A stretch of 64,000 bases of DNA. Origin: Nematostella vectensis (taxonomy: Eukaryota > Cnidaria > Anthozoa > Actiniaria > Edwardsiidae). Location of the stretch: NCBI RefSeq assembly GCF_932526225.1, contig NC_064046.1, positions 9,637,719-9,701,718 of the forward strand. Reading direction: 5' to 3'. The number at the start of each line of letters is the position of its first letter. Position 1 is the stretch's first letter. Under the pieces are notes generated by a model. The model worked only from the letters and a program-made list of their open reading frames with translations. It had not been told where the DNA came from and did not search any database. The position numbers and the translations under genes are program-made. This document shows, one piece after another, positions 38,743 to 51,580 of this stretch.

Positions 38743-39057
38743 GTGGTGTTCTCGACACTCGACATGGCGGCGGCATCGCAAGCTAAACATTACCTTATAC
38801 TTCACAAGCTTGGCGCTCTTGAGGAAATATCGAACGACATAAAAGGTCTTAAGTCGGCGGTTAAGGAGATGAATTCTTCTATTTCCAAGTTGGAAAGCAA
38901 TTTTGTAAAACTTGAGAACGAGCTTCAGACTAACGTTAATGTCACAAGTGAGTTAAAAGACAGTGTGGAAATGGCAAACAAGATAGTAGAGGACAACAAG
39001 AAAGAGCTAGAGAAAGTGGAGACTAGTGTCGTGGAAATTCGTTTCCCCGTGCAATCA
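38743..39057 (+). pseudogene. L1-type LINE ORF1 fragment (coiled coil)
   Basis: Heptad-rich segment (SNDIKGLKSAVKEMNSSISK, SELKDSVEMANKIVEDNKKE) like the coiled-coil region of L1/Tx1 ORF1 proteins. Coding character ends at about 39057, where unrelated repeat DNA begins. Confidence 0.6.
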
Positions 39058-39398
39058 ATTTCCTCCGATACTTTTTTGCGTTTGCGTTTACTAGCACTTC
39101 ATGCTACGTACAATCAATACAACTCTCAACTGTCAACGTTTTACAATCAATTCAATCAATCCAAACCAATCCAATCCAAAACGATCAATACTAAACTATA
39201 CAATGTGCTTCCTATTTATACCCTAATTTTACACCCTTACAATCAATGGATAATACAGCGCTTTCTTTCATATACCCACAAACGGTATTTACTAAATAGT
39301 TTACATTCCTTTCTTACTACGTTTCATCGTGCTATTGACCTTCACAAGATTAAATCACTACTTAATTTCCAGATAAGATAGAACAATAACAACAAATA

Positions 39399-39526
39399 AT
39401 AACATACGTAATTTCCCTCACGCTATCTTGCGTCACGTAAAATAACATACGTAATTTCCCTCACGCTACCTTGCGTCACGTAAAATAACATACGTAATTT
39501 CCCTCACGTTATCTTGCGTCACGTAA
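39399..39526. repeat. 43-bp tandem repeat x3
   Basis: Three near-identical 43-bp units (AATAACATACGTAATTTCCC then TCACGCTACCTTGCGTCACGTAA). They are part of sequence inserted between two pieces of the LINE ORF1. Confidence 0.9.
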
Positions 39527-39599
39527 AACTAATAAACTCTTAATCCCCGACAATTATTACGAAGCAGGAGCTTGAGCGTCTATAGCTTATAACCAAGTA

Positions 39600-39714
39600 C
39601 GAGATATATAGCAGGCGTGAGAATCTGAGGTTCTGTGGCGTTCAAAAGAGTGAAGGAGAAGATGTTAAAGAGGTGCTATACAGCTTTATGGAGACGGTGG
39701 TTGGAGTGGAGAGA
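39600..39714 (+). pseudogene. L1-type LINE ORF1 fragment (RRM-like region)
   Basis: Reads RRENLRFCGVQKSEGEDVKE then VLYSFMETVVGVERA. The ENLRF(C/Y)G(V/I)-type start is typical of the ORF1 RNA-binding domain. The frame is cut at 39714 by the foldback element. Confidence 0.65.
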
Positions 39715-42700
39715 GCAATCGCTTTCACAAATGAATCTAGCAAAAGAGAGGAAATCTACCTCTCATCTAATAAATGTATTTGTATCTTGGGCTTTATTTC
39801 CAAACGCATTAATATATTTAGAGGAGAAATATTCACGCTTTACTTGACTACGTACGCGTGTAGAAGGAATTTGACCTTGCTAACAAAACCACAATTTGAC
39901 AGATAGTGCTTGTTGTCAATTAACACCTTGACTACTACATAAGGCTCTGACAAAACAAATAGATTAGTGCAGTGACACGAATAGGCAACTACTCCTTATT
40001 CAAGTTAGTTTTCGCGAATAAGGAAATGGAATCTCCCAACGTCCGATTTCGTTTTACGACTTTATCCGAATAAGGAATAGACTATGAAGAGGGTTGTCAG
40101 TGTTTGCTCATCATTTCTCAATAAAGGACATGAAATTTCATAACGCCTGATTTCGCTTTAACGACTCCTTTCGAAAGAGTTCTCGAAAAAGGAAATGGTA
40201 TTTCATAACTCCCTATCTCGTTTTAACTACTTATTCGAATAAGGAATAGACTAAAAAGAGGGTCGTTTATGTTTTCTAAACATTTCTCGAATAAGGAATT
40301 GGTACTTCATAACGCCTGATTTCGTTTTACCTACTTATCCGAATAAGGAATAGACTAAAGAGGGGGTCGTTTGTGTTTTCTAAACATTTCTCGAATAAGG
40401 AAATGGAATTTCATAACGCCCGATCTCGTTTTACGACTTATCCGAATAAGGAATAGACTAAAGAGAGGGTTCTTTAGTATTTTCTAAACATTTCTACATT
40501 TCTACATTTTTTTGCTACATCTTCTGATATAACCAGAGACCATTCAAATTAAAAGCATAGAATATGTATAAATTACCTTACTGACAGCGTTAACAAGAGC
40601 ACGATGATAAAGATAAGCTGGACTACATGTCCTTGCGGCTTGGACATAGGACGCAAAGCGGCAATTTACTTGCTTGTATCGTGTATCATTTGCCAAAGTT
40701 CGTTAGAAAGTGTTGATCTTGGGCAACACACTGTACAGTGTTTTTATTGCAATAACATAGAATTAAACAGCACTTCAAATAATGGTCCAAACTCTGTATT
40801 TTATTATATTTATAAATACATTTATAGCACACACTAGAGCTGGGCCAGAACCGTAGCATGCCATATAAGATTGCGGATTGCGGGGGGGGGGGGGGGGGGG
40901 GGGGGGGGTGCACAATACAAGAAATGTTAGGAAACCCAAACAAGCCGTAACATGAGTAAAAAATTTTGAAGGGAACACGGTTAAAGGGACATTATTTGGG
41001 GGACAACCATGCCCTTCTAGTCATTCGGTCTTATAATTCGCGTCGTTAAAGCTAATTCCATTTCCTTATTCGAGAAATTCGTTCGATTCCTATAATTCGT
41101 AAAAACGAAATCGGTCGTTATAAAATACCATCTCCTTATTCAAAAGATGTTGAAAAAAAACACGCTAACAATCTTCTTTTTACTCCATTCCTTTTTCGGT
41201 AAAAAAAGTAGTAAAAACGAAATCAGGCGTTATGTAATGCCATTTCCTTTTTCAAGAGATGTTGAAAAAACACTGACAATCTTCTTTTTGAGTTTATTCC
41301 TTATTCGGATAAGTAAGTTAAAACGAGATCGGGAGTTATGAAATACCATTTCCTTTTTCGAGAACTCTTTCGAAAGGCGTCGTTTAAGCGAAATCAGGCG
41401 TTATGAAATTCCATTTCCTTTATTGAGAAATGATGAGCAAACACTGACAATCCAGTTTTTAGTCTATTCCTTATTGGGATAGGTAGTTGTTGCGTTAGGT
41501 TCCCGTGAGGATTTCGCCACAAACCGTATAACAATCCAACGATGTGTAAAGATATATTTATTCGATCTAGAATGAATGAAAGTTATTTGATTTACATTGA
41601 TTGCATGGAATCAAAGCTTATTTACAGTTATTCAAACTCACAAATTAACTTACTTCAATGGCGTATCCGATCGTGTTTTCTGATTCTCAAAGTCCTGGTT
41701 AGCTGTAGGTTTTGTAATCGTACTGGTTAGCTGTATTTCAGAGTTCCGATCTCGGTTACTGTTGATCTGACTGATTTACAATGGATCATAATCACGTGGT
41801 TGAAATCGATATTAACGAAACTGTCACTTGTCACTTATGTAATAGATTTATGCCGAAACAGTAGTTAAAACGAAATCAGGCGTTATGAAATACCATTTCC
41901 TTATTCGAGAAATGTTTAGAAAGTACTAAAGAACCCTCTCTTTAGTCTATTCCTTATTCGGATAAGTCGTAAAACGAAATCAGGCGTTATGAAATACCAT
42001 TTCCTTTTTCGAGAAATGTTAAGAAAATACTAAAGAACCCTCTCTTTAGTCTATTCCTTATTCGGATAAGTAGGTAAAACGAAATCAGGCGTTATGAAAT
42101 ACCATTTCCTTATTCGAGAAACGTTTAGAAAGTACTAAAGAACCCTCTCTTTAGTCTATTCCTTATTCGGATAAGTAGGTAAAACGAAATCAGGCGTTAT
42201 GAAATACTATTTCCTTTTTCGAGAAATGTTTAAAAAACACTAACGACCCTCTTTTTAGTCTATTCCTTATTCGGATAAGTAGTTAAAACGAGATAGGGAG
42301 TTATGAAATACCATTTCCTTTTTCGAGAACTCTTTCGAAAGGAGTCGTTAAAGCGAAATCGGGCGTTATGAAATTTCATTTCCTTTATTGAGAAATGATG
42401 AGCAAACACTGACAACCCTCTTCATAGTCTATTCCTTATTCGGATAAAGTCGTAAAACGAAATCGGACGTTGGGAGATTCCATTTCCTTATTCGCGAAAA
42501 CTAACTTGAATAAGGAGCAGTTCCCTATTCGTGTCACTGCACTAATCTATTTGTTTTGTCAGAGCCTTATGTAGTAGTCAAGGTGTTAATTGACAACAAG
42601 CACTATCTGTCAAATTGTGGTTTTGTTAGCAAGGTCAAATTCCTTCTACACGCGTACGTAGTCAAGTAAAGCGTGAATATTTCTCCTCTAAATATATTAA

Positions 42701-42794
42701 TGCGTTTGGAAATAAAGCCCAAGATACAAATACATTTATTAGATGAGAGGTAGATTTCCTCTCTTTTGCTAGATTCATTTGTGAAAGCGATTGC
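39715..42794. mobile_element. foldback-type element with long inverted arms of about 105-bp tandem units
   Basis: The tip GCAATCGCTTTCACAAATGAA at 39715 is inverted at 42774-42794, and homology continues inward through the whole arm (left to about 40490, right from about 41040). Both arms consist of diverged units of about 105 bp (TTTCCTTATTCGAGAAATGTTTAG...CGGATAAGTAGTTAAAACGAAATCAGGCGTTATGAAAT in one orientation). It is inserted in LINE ORF1. The right arm is longer and contains a solo LTR. The central part has a G-run near 40881-40908 and no transposase. Confidence 0.8.
41488..41860. mobile_element. solo LTR (373 bp) with 5-bp target duplication GTAGT
   Basis: Begins TGTTGCGTTAGG and ends TGCCGAAACA (TG...CA). 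It is flanked by GTAGT at 41483-41487 and 41861-41865, and interrupts a foldback repeat unit exactly at GTAGTT. The retroelement family is not identified. Confidence 0.8.
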
Positions 42795-43629
42795 ACGCAT
42801 TTCGTAATTCGACCTTTTGTAGCAGATAGAGTCTCATGTTCACAGCTCCGCTTAGCAGCGAGCACGTTAAAGCATCGAAATTTACCCGACGAAAATGCTG
42901 TTGGACTTGTTCTGAATAAACTGTTATGCCTAAATACTGTTTCAACTCGAATTAAAAGGTATCATGTAAGTATCCCCCCGGATTTGAATAAGGAACTGAG
43001 CGAATAAGGAAACAGACGAAAAAGGAACTGCGAATAAGGAACCAACTTCACTCTGGTGATGGAGTGGAGTATAAGGGTTAGTCTGTAGATTTAAGTTAGT
43101 CGATGGTTTACGCTATCAATAAGCAAGGCTATACTTTTAGGCTTTCTATATACCTTTTTCTCTTTTTTTTTTCAAACTCGAATACTCAGTTAGTTTATCT
43201 TATGTGCAAAAATGATATTGGTATTATTACAGAAACCAGGACGCTTGCAAAGATATGTTTCGAATCTATATAGCTTCCTTTTAAATTTACAGCACAAATT
43301 AGAGAGCTTGTGTTTAACAATGCTGGTTGTAATTTGAAAATAGCAGCCTGTCAAAGGGCCTTTGTTTTGGGACAATCTCACCAAGTCAGGAGTAACACGA
43401 AGGTTATTGTTTAACTTGTTATGGGTTTTTTTGCCTCGTAATGTTTCAGGGGTTTTGGTGTGGGTAGATATTATGTGATAGACTGTATTTGTCGTTTGTA
43501 TTCCGTCTTCTTTGTACACGACAAATTGATCGTTCTGTATGTTTCTTTTTCTTTCCCTTTTTTTGTACAGCAAAAACGGCCCTCAGCAGATCTTACAGTA
43601 TCTCTGGTTTTCGACTTTATAAAAGACGA
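42795..43629. other. AT-rich sequence between foldback element and LINE ORF2
   Basis: No gene recognised. Around 42985-43055 the AATAAGGAA motif of the foldback units recurs, so the element or a relative may extend this far. The short minus-strand ORF at 43190-43573 has no motifs. Confidence 0.5.
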
Positions 43630-46600
43630 AGAAACTAAATTTTAATCTGTTATCCTTGAATGTAAAGGGGATTCGAGGTTCAATTAAGCGCAAGAAGTGT
43701 ACACGTACCTGAAAAACAATTCTGATATTGTCTTTATGCAAAAATCCATTCAACCGAGGACAAGGAGGCATTGTGGAAAACACAATGGAAGGTTCAAACC
43801 AAAGTAAATGGGGTGTTGGTAATAATAAAGAATAAATTAGATATTTCCATAAAACAATGTAAAACCGAAAAACCGATTGAAATGGTCGTTTTATCATTCT
43901 TGAGGCTATAGTTCAACAAACGCCTTTTCTTCTTGCTCAAGACAAAGATGAAGGCAAGCGGGTAAAATCTTTTGAACAGCTTAGAGTTTTGATAGATAAT
44001 GTCCTAGGGGACTGCGAGGAATCAACGCAAATAATAGGAGGCGGGGACTACAACGCTCATTTTGACTCTAAATTAGACAGCGATAATGCATCAGCTAGAA
44101 TAAAAAATCAGTCTCGGTGATAAAAAATTATGGTGATAAAAAATAATGGCCGAATTAAATTTATTTTATATTTGGCGGCTTCGAGAGCCCGCGGTAAAGC
44201 GTTTTATTTGGAGGCAGAATACCCCACATAGACAGCGGCGACTAGAATTTTGGTTAGCTAGCTGGGAAATTCAAGAGGATATTGACAGAGATGATATATT
44301 ACCAGCAATTACACTTTCTTTAAATAGCGTGCCGGAGTTCGCAAGAAGTTCATACTATTGCAAGTTTAATTCAAGCCTTGGGGAGGATGCGAACTATGTT
44401 GATTTAATTAAAAAGGAACACAAAAATTTAGCAAAAATAAGTATCGGGAACGACGGGCGTAGTTTAGAATTATATCAGATATTTTGGCCTTTGCTAGGAA
44501 GCCAATTAGTGGACTCATTAAATTATGCTCATGATTATGGTGAGCTTTCTTCGACTCAGAAACAAGCGATAATCAAATTAATAGAAAATTAAGATAAAGA
44601 CAGGCGTTATATTTATAACTGGCGTCCTATTTCTCTTACAAACGTTGACACAAACATTGAACCAAGGGCACTAGCAAAGAGGCTGCAATCTGTGCTGCCC
44701 GACCCGTATTTCGATGAAAAAGCTGGATTGACAGAGAGACCCACTCAGCCCGAGAGAAAACAAAAGTATACGGGGAATAATGTTGGGGAAAGTGGAAGCC
44801 AAACTATCAGTCTACACTGATGACCTTACTCTGTTCTTACGCGACAGGAAATTATACGATGCTGGGTTAAAGTCGCTCCAAGATTTTCAAAACGTCTCAG
44901 GCTGGTGGGTTAACCGCGATAAGATAGAAGCGATATGTGGCTGGGCTGTTCAAGAGTAGGACCCAAAAAAATATATGGATATTAAAAAGGTAGATGAGCC
45001 ACTAAAGATATTAGGAATTTATTTTACATATGATAGTAAAAAGAAAAAAAGAAACTTAATTTTGATATGGTATTGCAAAAGATGAGGAAGGTCATTCATT
45101 TATGGAAATGGCGAAATTTGACGGTCTTCGGTAAAATTCAATCTTGAAAACTTTTGTTATACCAAAACTGGTTTATAGACTAACTTTAATATGTCATCAT
45201 TTCGAAATAATTAAGGAAACAAATTCGATCGTACGGAACTACCTGGGAACGGGAGAGACAGGGTGAAAAGACTAGCTATCATAAATGATTATGACAAAGG
45301 AGGTTTGAAAATGCCACACCTAGAATCTCTAATTCGTGCACAAAGGATAATGCTCCTTAAATATTTCACAAAAGAAAACGAGGCTTATTGGAAAATTATC
45401 CTGCGAAAGGCTCTAGCGCCATTCAATGGGGGTGGTTACACTGGGGAGCATTCTTGATTCCCAGGGAAAATTGGGTTCATATGAAAGTAAGTGCGGGCGT
45501 TTCCCCCTGCTTAGTTTTTCAGAAATTTTTTCTCTCTTGGGTTTGTACAATGCCATTCCCACAAAGTGGACAATTATTTGAAGGAATATTGTAATAGCAA
45601 CGCAGCGTAAGATTCTGTCTTCCAAATTCCACCTTCCTTGACACAAGTATCAAAATTGAAAACCTGTCATCAAAGTTAATCTATCCAGTAACTATACCCA
45701 CAACTCGACTTTGAATGGAAAAATATTTACGCCTTCCCATATAAAATGACCACATATTAACGTGAAGCATCGAGAATTTCAGTGGAAATTGCTGCATAGA
45801 ATTATTAACGGAAATAAGAGACTTTGTGCTCTTTTTGTGGAATTGCAGATAAATCCCTAGAGCATTTAATGTTCAGATGTATACATGTTCGTGCATTTTG
45901 GATTGCGGTTGAGTATACCTTACGGGCTAACAACCTTGTTGAATGTGCGCTAACGGAACCAGATATAATATTGTTTTTTTTTAAGGAAAATGGCAATCAA
46001 ATCCTAACCAATATGATTATATTAATTAGCAAGCGTTTTATATATTATTGCCGTCTTAAAAATATCAAACCAGATGAAAACATTAGTTTCTTCTAGAAAA
46101 ATGTAAAGTATATTTACAATATAGAAAAGCGCATAGCTCAGCAAAAAGATAAACTTTCTTACCACTTCAAGAAATGGGATGCTCTACTATCGATACTGTC
46201 ATGATTTACTAAGTTGCTTTTTATATCCTATCGCTGTGTTTGTGCCGCTTGTCTTTTCTTTGTGAGTGTATTTTCTGTCTGTGTTGTTGTGTTCCCTCCT
46301 TTTTTTCTTTAGCTTCTCAAATGCTTTTTACTTTCGAATAAAAAAACGAAGGAAAAAAAGGGGCAATGAAAAAGGAAAGAAAAAATATCGAAGAAAAAAA
46401 AAACGAAAAAGAAGGATCAAGAAGAAGAAAAACAAAAGAAAAGAAAAAAGAGCTGAAAAAGAAAAAGAAATAACGAAGAGGAAAAAAAATACAAAAGTAA
46501 GGTGAGAAGAAAAAAAAGAAAGCAAAAAAAGGAAAAAGGCAGATCAAATGTACAAAGTGTAATTAGTGTAGTATAATTTTATATTGTAAGGGTTTTTCCC
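43630..46600 (+). pseudogene. L1-type LINE ORF2 remnant (endonuclease, reverse transcriptase, zinc knuckle, 3' end)
   Basis: Frame-broken but ordered. An AP-endonuclease start (LLSLNVKGIRGS, then a GGDYNAHF strand near 44040) is followed by LNLFYIWRLREPAVKRFIWR and RRLEFWLASW (44146-44300), the end of the endonuclease. RT signatures are NWRPISLTNVD (near 44620) and YTDDLTLFLRD (near 44815, the catalytic Y-x-D-D). The C-terminal part includes DYDKGGLKMPHLESLI (45290) and a zinc-knuckle CSFCGIADKSLEHLMFRC (45825-45880). An A-rich tail-like zone runs from 46330 to 46560. Many stops and shifts; inactive. The upstream ORF1 pieces at 38743-39714 probably belong to the same insertion. Confidence 0.8.
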
Positions 46601-47249
46601 TTAATTTTTTCGTATATTACTTATGTATGTATATTTTTTGTATCTATGTAATTATTTTGTACATTAAAATAAGTAAAAAATGTGAAAAAACCCAACCTAT
46701 TACCCCTTATGAAACTTTTTTCTAAAATTAAACCAGAATTCATTTTAAATTTCAAATGTTCTTCAAACTCAAAATATAAAACGGGTCCTCGCTCGATATC
46801 TTTCACCAGCTCAGAATATTTCCTTTTCTGGAAACACTTTTTTGTTTTGACATTCGAGGCATCAAAACATTAAAACAACCAATCACAGATCAAATTGTAA
46901 GATGACGTCATAACACTCGCTGGACCTAAGTAAAAAAACATGGCGGCCATAGAGAGACGAGAATAAGAGCATAAACAGTATCTTTCTGCTTGTAGAAAAG
47001 CGTTTGGGCGCAGAGATATATTTCGAATGGCTATGTTCGGTGGGAAAGTCCGATTCGCTATAGTCAATAGATGCCTTGTGCAGGCGCTGTTAAAAATTGA
47101 ATGGGGGTCTAGAATTTTTCAAAGGTGGTTCAATTTATGAAAACTATTACAATAGCTTTGTGCTTAAAAGGGATTGGACCATTGGGCCACAGAACCACAC
47201 CTGGATCAGCCACTGCAGAAAATGACTTGACACACAGTATTTCATATTT

Positions 47250-48036
47250 GTTTTAATGACAATAGTGGTATATAGTGGTAAGGAATATGCGTCATCAAGG
47301 GGAATGCGTCTGAACCCCAAGAAATGCAAAGAGCTTCAAATTAATTTCTTAAAGTACCAACCTTCTGTCCCCCAAAGATTAATCCTAGGGAGCGCAGTTG
47401 TTGAGAAAGTTGAACATTACAAGCTATTAGGTGTACATATATCAGCAGATCTGTCATGGAATGTTCACGTTGACCACATTGTTAAGAAGGCTAGCAAGCG
47501 CCTCTATGCCCTCAGGGTACTCAGGAAGGCAGGTGTCCAGCAGTCAGATATGGTTCTTATCTATTGCTCGTTAATTCGGTCAGTCCTTGAGTACGCTGCT
47601 CCTGTCTGGGCCTCCCTTCCTGAGTACCTTGCAGAGCTTATCGAAACAGTACAACGAAAAGCTATTCGAATAATCTACCCTTGCCTTAGCTATGAATCAG
47701 GGCTCAAAGTAGCAAAAATGGACTCACTTACAGTCCGCAGAGCAGAACTGTGCCGTCGATTCATGGCTAAAGCAAGATGCACTGAGCCTATAAAATATAT
47801 AATACAATCTGGGACTGAGGTCGCCCATGGTTATTCGCTAAGGGGGGGTTGCAGCCGTTTGGATAAATCAGTTGGTGTAACTGAAAGGTATAATAACTTT
47901 ATCACAATTCGTTTCCAGTAGTTATTCCAGTATTTATTTATACATTGTTAAGTGTAGTGTGCATCGGCCGACATACTGTAATTTAGCTTATGCTACAAAG
48001 GTATGAATAAACGATTATTATTATTATTATTATTAT
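47250..48036 (+). pseudogene. 5'-truncated CR1/L2-like LINE, reverse transcriptase C-terminal part
   Basis: An open frame to 47921 includes GMRLNPKKCKELQINFL, VEHYKLLGVHISADLSWN and SVLEYAAPVWASLPEYLAEL, the thumb and post-RT region of CR1/L2-type non-LTR elements. The element ends with an (ATT)n tail at 48015-48036, typical of these 3' ends. The catalytic palm is missing, so it is inactive. Confidence 0.8.
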
Positions 48037-48174
48037 ATAAGCTTACAACATCTCATCTCCTACACACAAAAAGCATGTGGTACACAGAATATCAAATAAA
48101 ACAAATAGAAGACACAGTTTGAATTTGTTTGCTTGGCTTGTACCAACCAGCCCATCTTTTGTGTAACTCTTAAA

Positions 48175-48345
48175 TTGTGTGTGAAAAAAAGGTGTGAAAT
48201 TTTGGTAAGTGTGAAATTTTTTCCCAACTATTTCACACCAGTGTGAAATTGATGTAAAACTCAAATCACTTGATTGCATAGTGTGAAATACATGTGAAAC
48301 AAAATCAGTTGATTGAGTATAGTGCGAAATTGGTGTGAAAAAATC
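48175..48345. repeat. GTGTGAAAT-type short interspersed motif array
   Basis: The 9-mer GTGTGAAAT/A or its complement recurs about eight times within 170 bases at irregular spacing. Degenerate simple repeat in intron 3. Confidence 0.6.
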
Positions 48346-49175
48346 ATATTTTGATAATTGTTGTATATATGATTACAGTTTGATTAACAGTACGGGAGTG
48401 AGGTTGCCCGTTTATAAAAATGTGGTGGTGTTCATCAAGCTTATTACCATTCACCTATTCACGTTCTCGCAAGATAGATTCATAAGGTTTTTAGGAATTT
48501 CTATTTTTTTCTAGGAATTGCCTTAGATTTCCTATGTTCGATCTCTAAAGGTGTGTACAGAATAATTAAACTTCCTAAAAATCCCTAGATAGAACAAAGT
48601 AAAAAACCCGCCAACATCGTGATTCAAAGTTATAAAGATACATTATGTGAAAATGGTTGGAAAATTCCATTCAGTATACAACAAAGGCATAAAATGCCTC
48701 TCTTACCCATGAAACTCGAGATATGGCTGCAATCTTGTTTTATGATCCTCGTTCGGATCAGAACATAAAATATTATACAAAAAGAAACGAAAAAATTGGA
48801 TAATGTCAATCTAAAATATGTTATAGACTTTTAAATATGACATTAAATTAAAAAAAAAAGTATTTCCAATTATTCGTAAGGCAACTGGCGTGATGTTACG
48901 CAAGCTTTTGTCTTCTTGCTAAGAAAAACGTTCTTATACAAAAACTACGACAACCAGAAGCAAAACTTATATTTTAATATGTTGGAACGATGTTGTTTAA
49001 CAGCCTTAGCATATTAGTTTTTAATAGAAAGATTTCAAAGCATAACTATAGAATTTCGGGAGTAAATCGAGTGGGTAGTAAGGTATCGTGCACATAGCCC
49101 CCTCTGATTTTTGCGGGCTGTGAGAGAAAATAGTGTCTATTTATTACTAGTTATCACAACGTTTTCTTATCGCAG
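48346..49175. other. intron 3, 3' part, no gene seen
   Basis: AT-rich sequence leading to the acceptor at 49175 (TTTTCTTATCGCAG). I see no coding region or clear mobile element. Confidence 0.6.
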
Positions 49176-49438
49176 GAGATGCTGGGGATTCGCTCACTAT
49201 TTCAAACGGGATGCCATTTACAGCTTACGACCAGGACAATGATCAGAATTTGAGCTATAACTGCGCTGCATATTATGGCGGCGGTGGATGGTGGCACAAT
49301 GAATGCTTCGAAGCTAATTTTAACAACCCGTATTACAACAGTGCCATTTGTCCGTATGCAGAGGGGATAACTTGGATGACTTGGCATGGGCATAGATACT
49401 CATTGAAGAAAGTGGCTATGTTAGTTAGGAATGTATAG
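49176..49438 (+). CDS. PAN-fibrinogen secreted protein, exon 4 (fibrinogen-C C-terminal part)
   Basis: Acceptor TTATCGCAG before 49176; phase 1 agrees with exon 3. It encodes DAGDSLTISNGMPFTAYDQD and DNDQNLSYNCAAYYGGGGWW, the classic AGDSL, calcium-site DxDND and NCA...GGWW signatures of fibrinogen-C domains. YAEGITWMTWHGHRYSLKKV follows, then stop at 49436-49438. Exons 1-4 sum to 1017 bases, an exact multiple of three. With the acidic DQDND loop intact the domain probably binds calcium. Confidence 0.88.
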
Positions 49439-51299
49439 CGTGTGTACTTTGAGTCCTTTTTCAGATAATAGTAGTCCTGTGGAAAGAGAGCGCGAAGCGA
49501 TTTTTTGGCAAAGGCTTTCGCTTTTTTTCTCATTTTGGTATTAAAGTGGAAGTTTAATATGTGATCAAAAGGGCTTTGCTTTGAAAAAAGCGATAATTTG
49601 TTCAAACCAGTATAAAATTAAGACCAGCTTAAGGAAAACAAAAATCGTACGACCTGACGAAGCTATCAGATTTTACAGGACTCTAATTATGTAAAAGAAT
49701 ATGAAATGTAAACATTGAGGAAGCGTAAAAATTCCTCTGTGTTCCATATCGCCAATCACCACATTTTGTTGAGCTATCGAGTGGGCTGTGTACAAAAATC
49801 ATAGTAATAAGAATAATAGTAATAAGTGCACAAGTAATTCTCGATTTTGTCTCTATGTACTTAAAATCTAGACCTCGAGGACGATTGGACTATAATTCAA
49901 TAGACCACGAGACCGAGAGGTGTAATTGTTTTAGAATTCTGTCCAGCGTGAAATTAACGCAGGGTAGCGGGGTACGCTATTTTTAATAACTATTAACTTG
50001 CCGGAAGTTAGTGATGCTTTTTTGTTTAGTTAGCCTTCGGCGAATGAATTTATGAAACGGAATTGAGGTCAATGGAGCTGACACCCCAAATGTGGGCGTG
50101 TCCGCGTCGTTTTCAAGTGATACCTCAAAATCGTACATAGAGCGTCTATTCCCGTTCCGTCCGCATTAACTAGCGGCAGAAAGTCGGATCTAACTTCACG
50201 AGCAGGTAAATCTAGGTATCCTCTAGGTCTAGTAAAATTCTGGTGTAGCCAGGTTCAGTATTAAGAAAGCGAGTGCAAATATGGTTGGAATGCTGTCAAT
50301 CGTGTTATCACGTGTAAAACTTGCCATGCGCACTAGCACAGCAAGCATGTAGTGTGTTACCACCGTAGTCAATGGTAACCATGCAATCATTACGTAGGTC
50401 ACGGCAGTCCAAGGGTAACTCACTGGCACACCCACGAAGGAAGGTTACCCTTTGTACACCCATTGGCTAAAACCTTATTCAAACGAAACTAAAAGCTTTA
50501 CGGGATGTCAGTGTGGGTTTTCCGAATGGACTTGCCTTAGAAGAATATAAAAGGGGTGTGGTGGATACCAAAAATCATCTTGAAAAGGCTTCAGAAGTAA
50601 AACCCGGTTCCCAACCCTTAATCAAGTCGTCTTCTCGTTGATAATTCACCAACTGGTCAAACTTACACAAACATAGGTACTCACTTCGTGAAGCTATTTG
50701 CAATATTGCATCAGTTACTGATTGCTTGTTCAAGACATACCGATTATTTATATTGTGCACTCCACTTAAGTTCGTGTTATGAGATGTTGTTATTTTCACA
50801 ACCACGCATGCAAACTATTTTCAACAAATATCCTCAAAGTTTCCACATCCTTTTTTACTATAACTGTAGATCTTTTTTGTTTCCTTACTAATTACAGCAA
50901 AAAAGGTTTTTTTATAATATTTTTTACGTGATATGTAATTCTCCGTTGGTCTCGTTTAGCAGTGTCACACCCACTAACAATTTTCACTGGCAAGTTCTCT
51001 AAACATTTTTCAGGATATTTTCCTCCCTCCCCTTACCTTTGGCAGGGGGTGGGGCACAGGGGGCTTGTGTCCCCCAATAATTAAAAAGTCAATTTAAATT
51101 AATGTTCGTTATACCACAGCTTACATATCATGATGCATGCCTATGAAAACAAGTTTCGCTTATGTGTCTCTCCACCAGGCCTACGCAGATAAAATATGGA
51201 GATTTTACTGACAGAGTACTTATTAATCAATCCAAACACCCTAATAGTCGCGATGGCAGAGTCTGGTTCAAGTTTTTGGTGAACCTGAGTAAAGAGTAA
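49439..51299. other. 3' flank of the PAN-fibrinogen gene, no gene seen
   Basis: About 1.9 kb of AT-rich DNA. No canonical AATAAA is placed with confidence near the stop. Short ORFs (50229-50435, 50575-50805, 50688-50891) lack motifs. Confidence 0.55.
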
Positions 51300-51474
51300 A
51301 GCCCCGTGCAAACTGCGCCAGCACCTGCCAGCATTGCTGGCCAATTCTTGCTCGACTGACCACAAGACGAAGGAAATGTCAGAAAGTCCATTTCCCATTT
51401 CCTTCGTCCTATAATCATTAAAGCGAAAATTCGCCAGCAATGTTGGTAGAGGCTGGTGCAGTTTGCTCGGGGCT
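51300..51474. mobile_element. 175-bp Harbinger-type MITE
   Basis: Terminal inverted repeats AGCCCCGTGCAAACTG and CAGTTTGCTCGGGGCT (one mismatch), flanked by TAA on both sides (51297-51299 and 51475-51477). A 3-bp TWA duplication is characteristic of PIF/Harbinger elements. Non-coding. Confidence 0.75.
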
Positions 51475-51580
51475 TAACGCCAGTCTCACGCTGGCTAAAA
51501 AGGCACGTGAAATCGACAATGTTCCCCGGTATTTTAGGTCAGCGGAAGCGCGCGAAAGTTTAGAATTCAGCTTTTCAAAA

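Noticed and set aside
40860-40915. Pro-run ORF near a G-run
   Set aside because: Artefact of a homopolymer in the foldback centre.
46266-46547. Lys/Arg-rich and Phe/Ser-rich ORFs
   Set aside because: A-rich 3' tail region of the LINE read on both strands.
50229-50435. Possible small membrane protein ORF
   Set aside because: Short, no homologous motif, no splice or promoter support.
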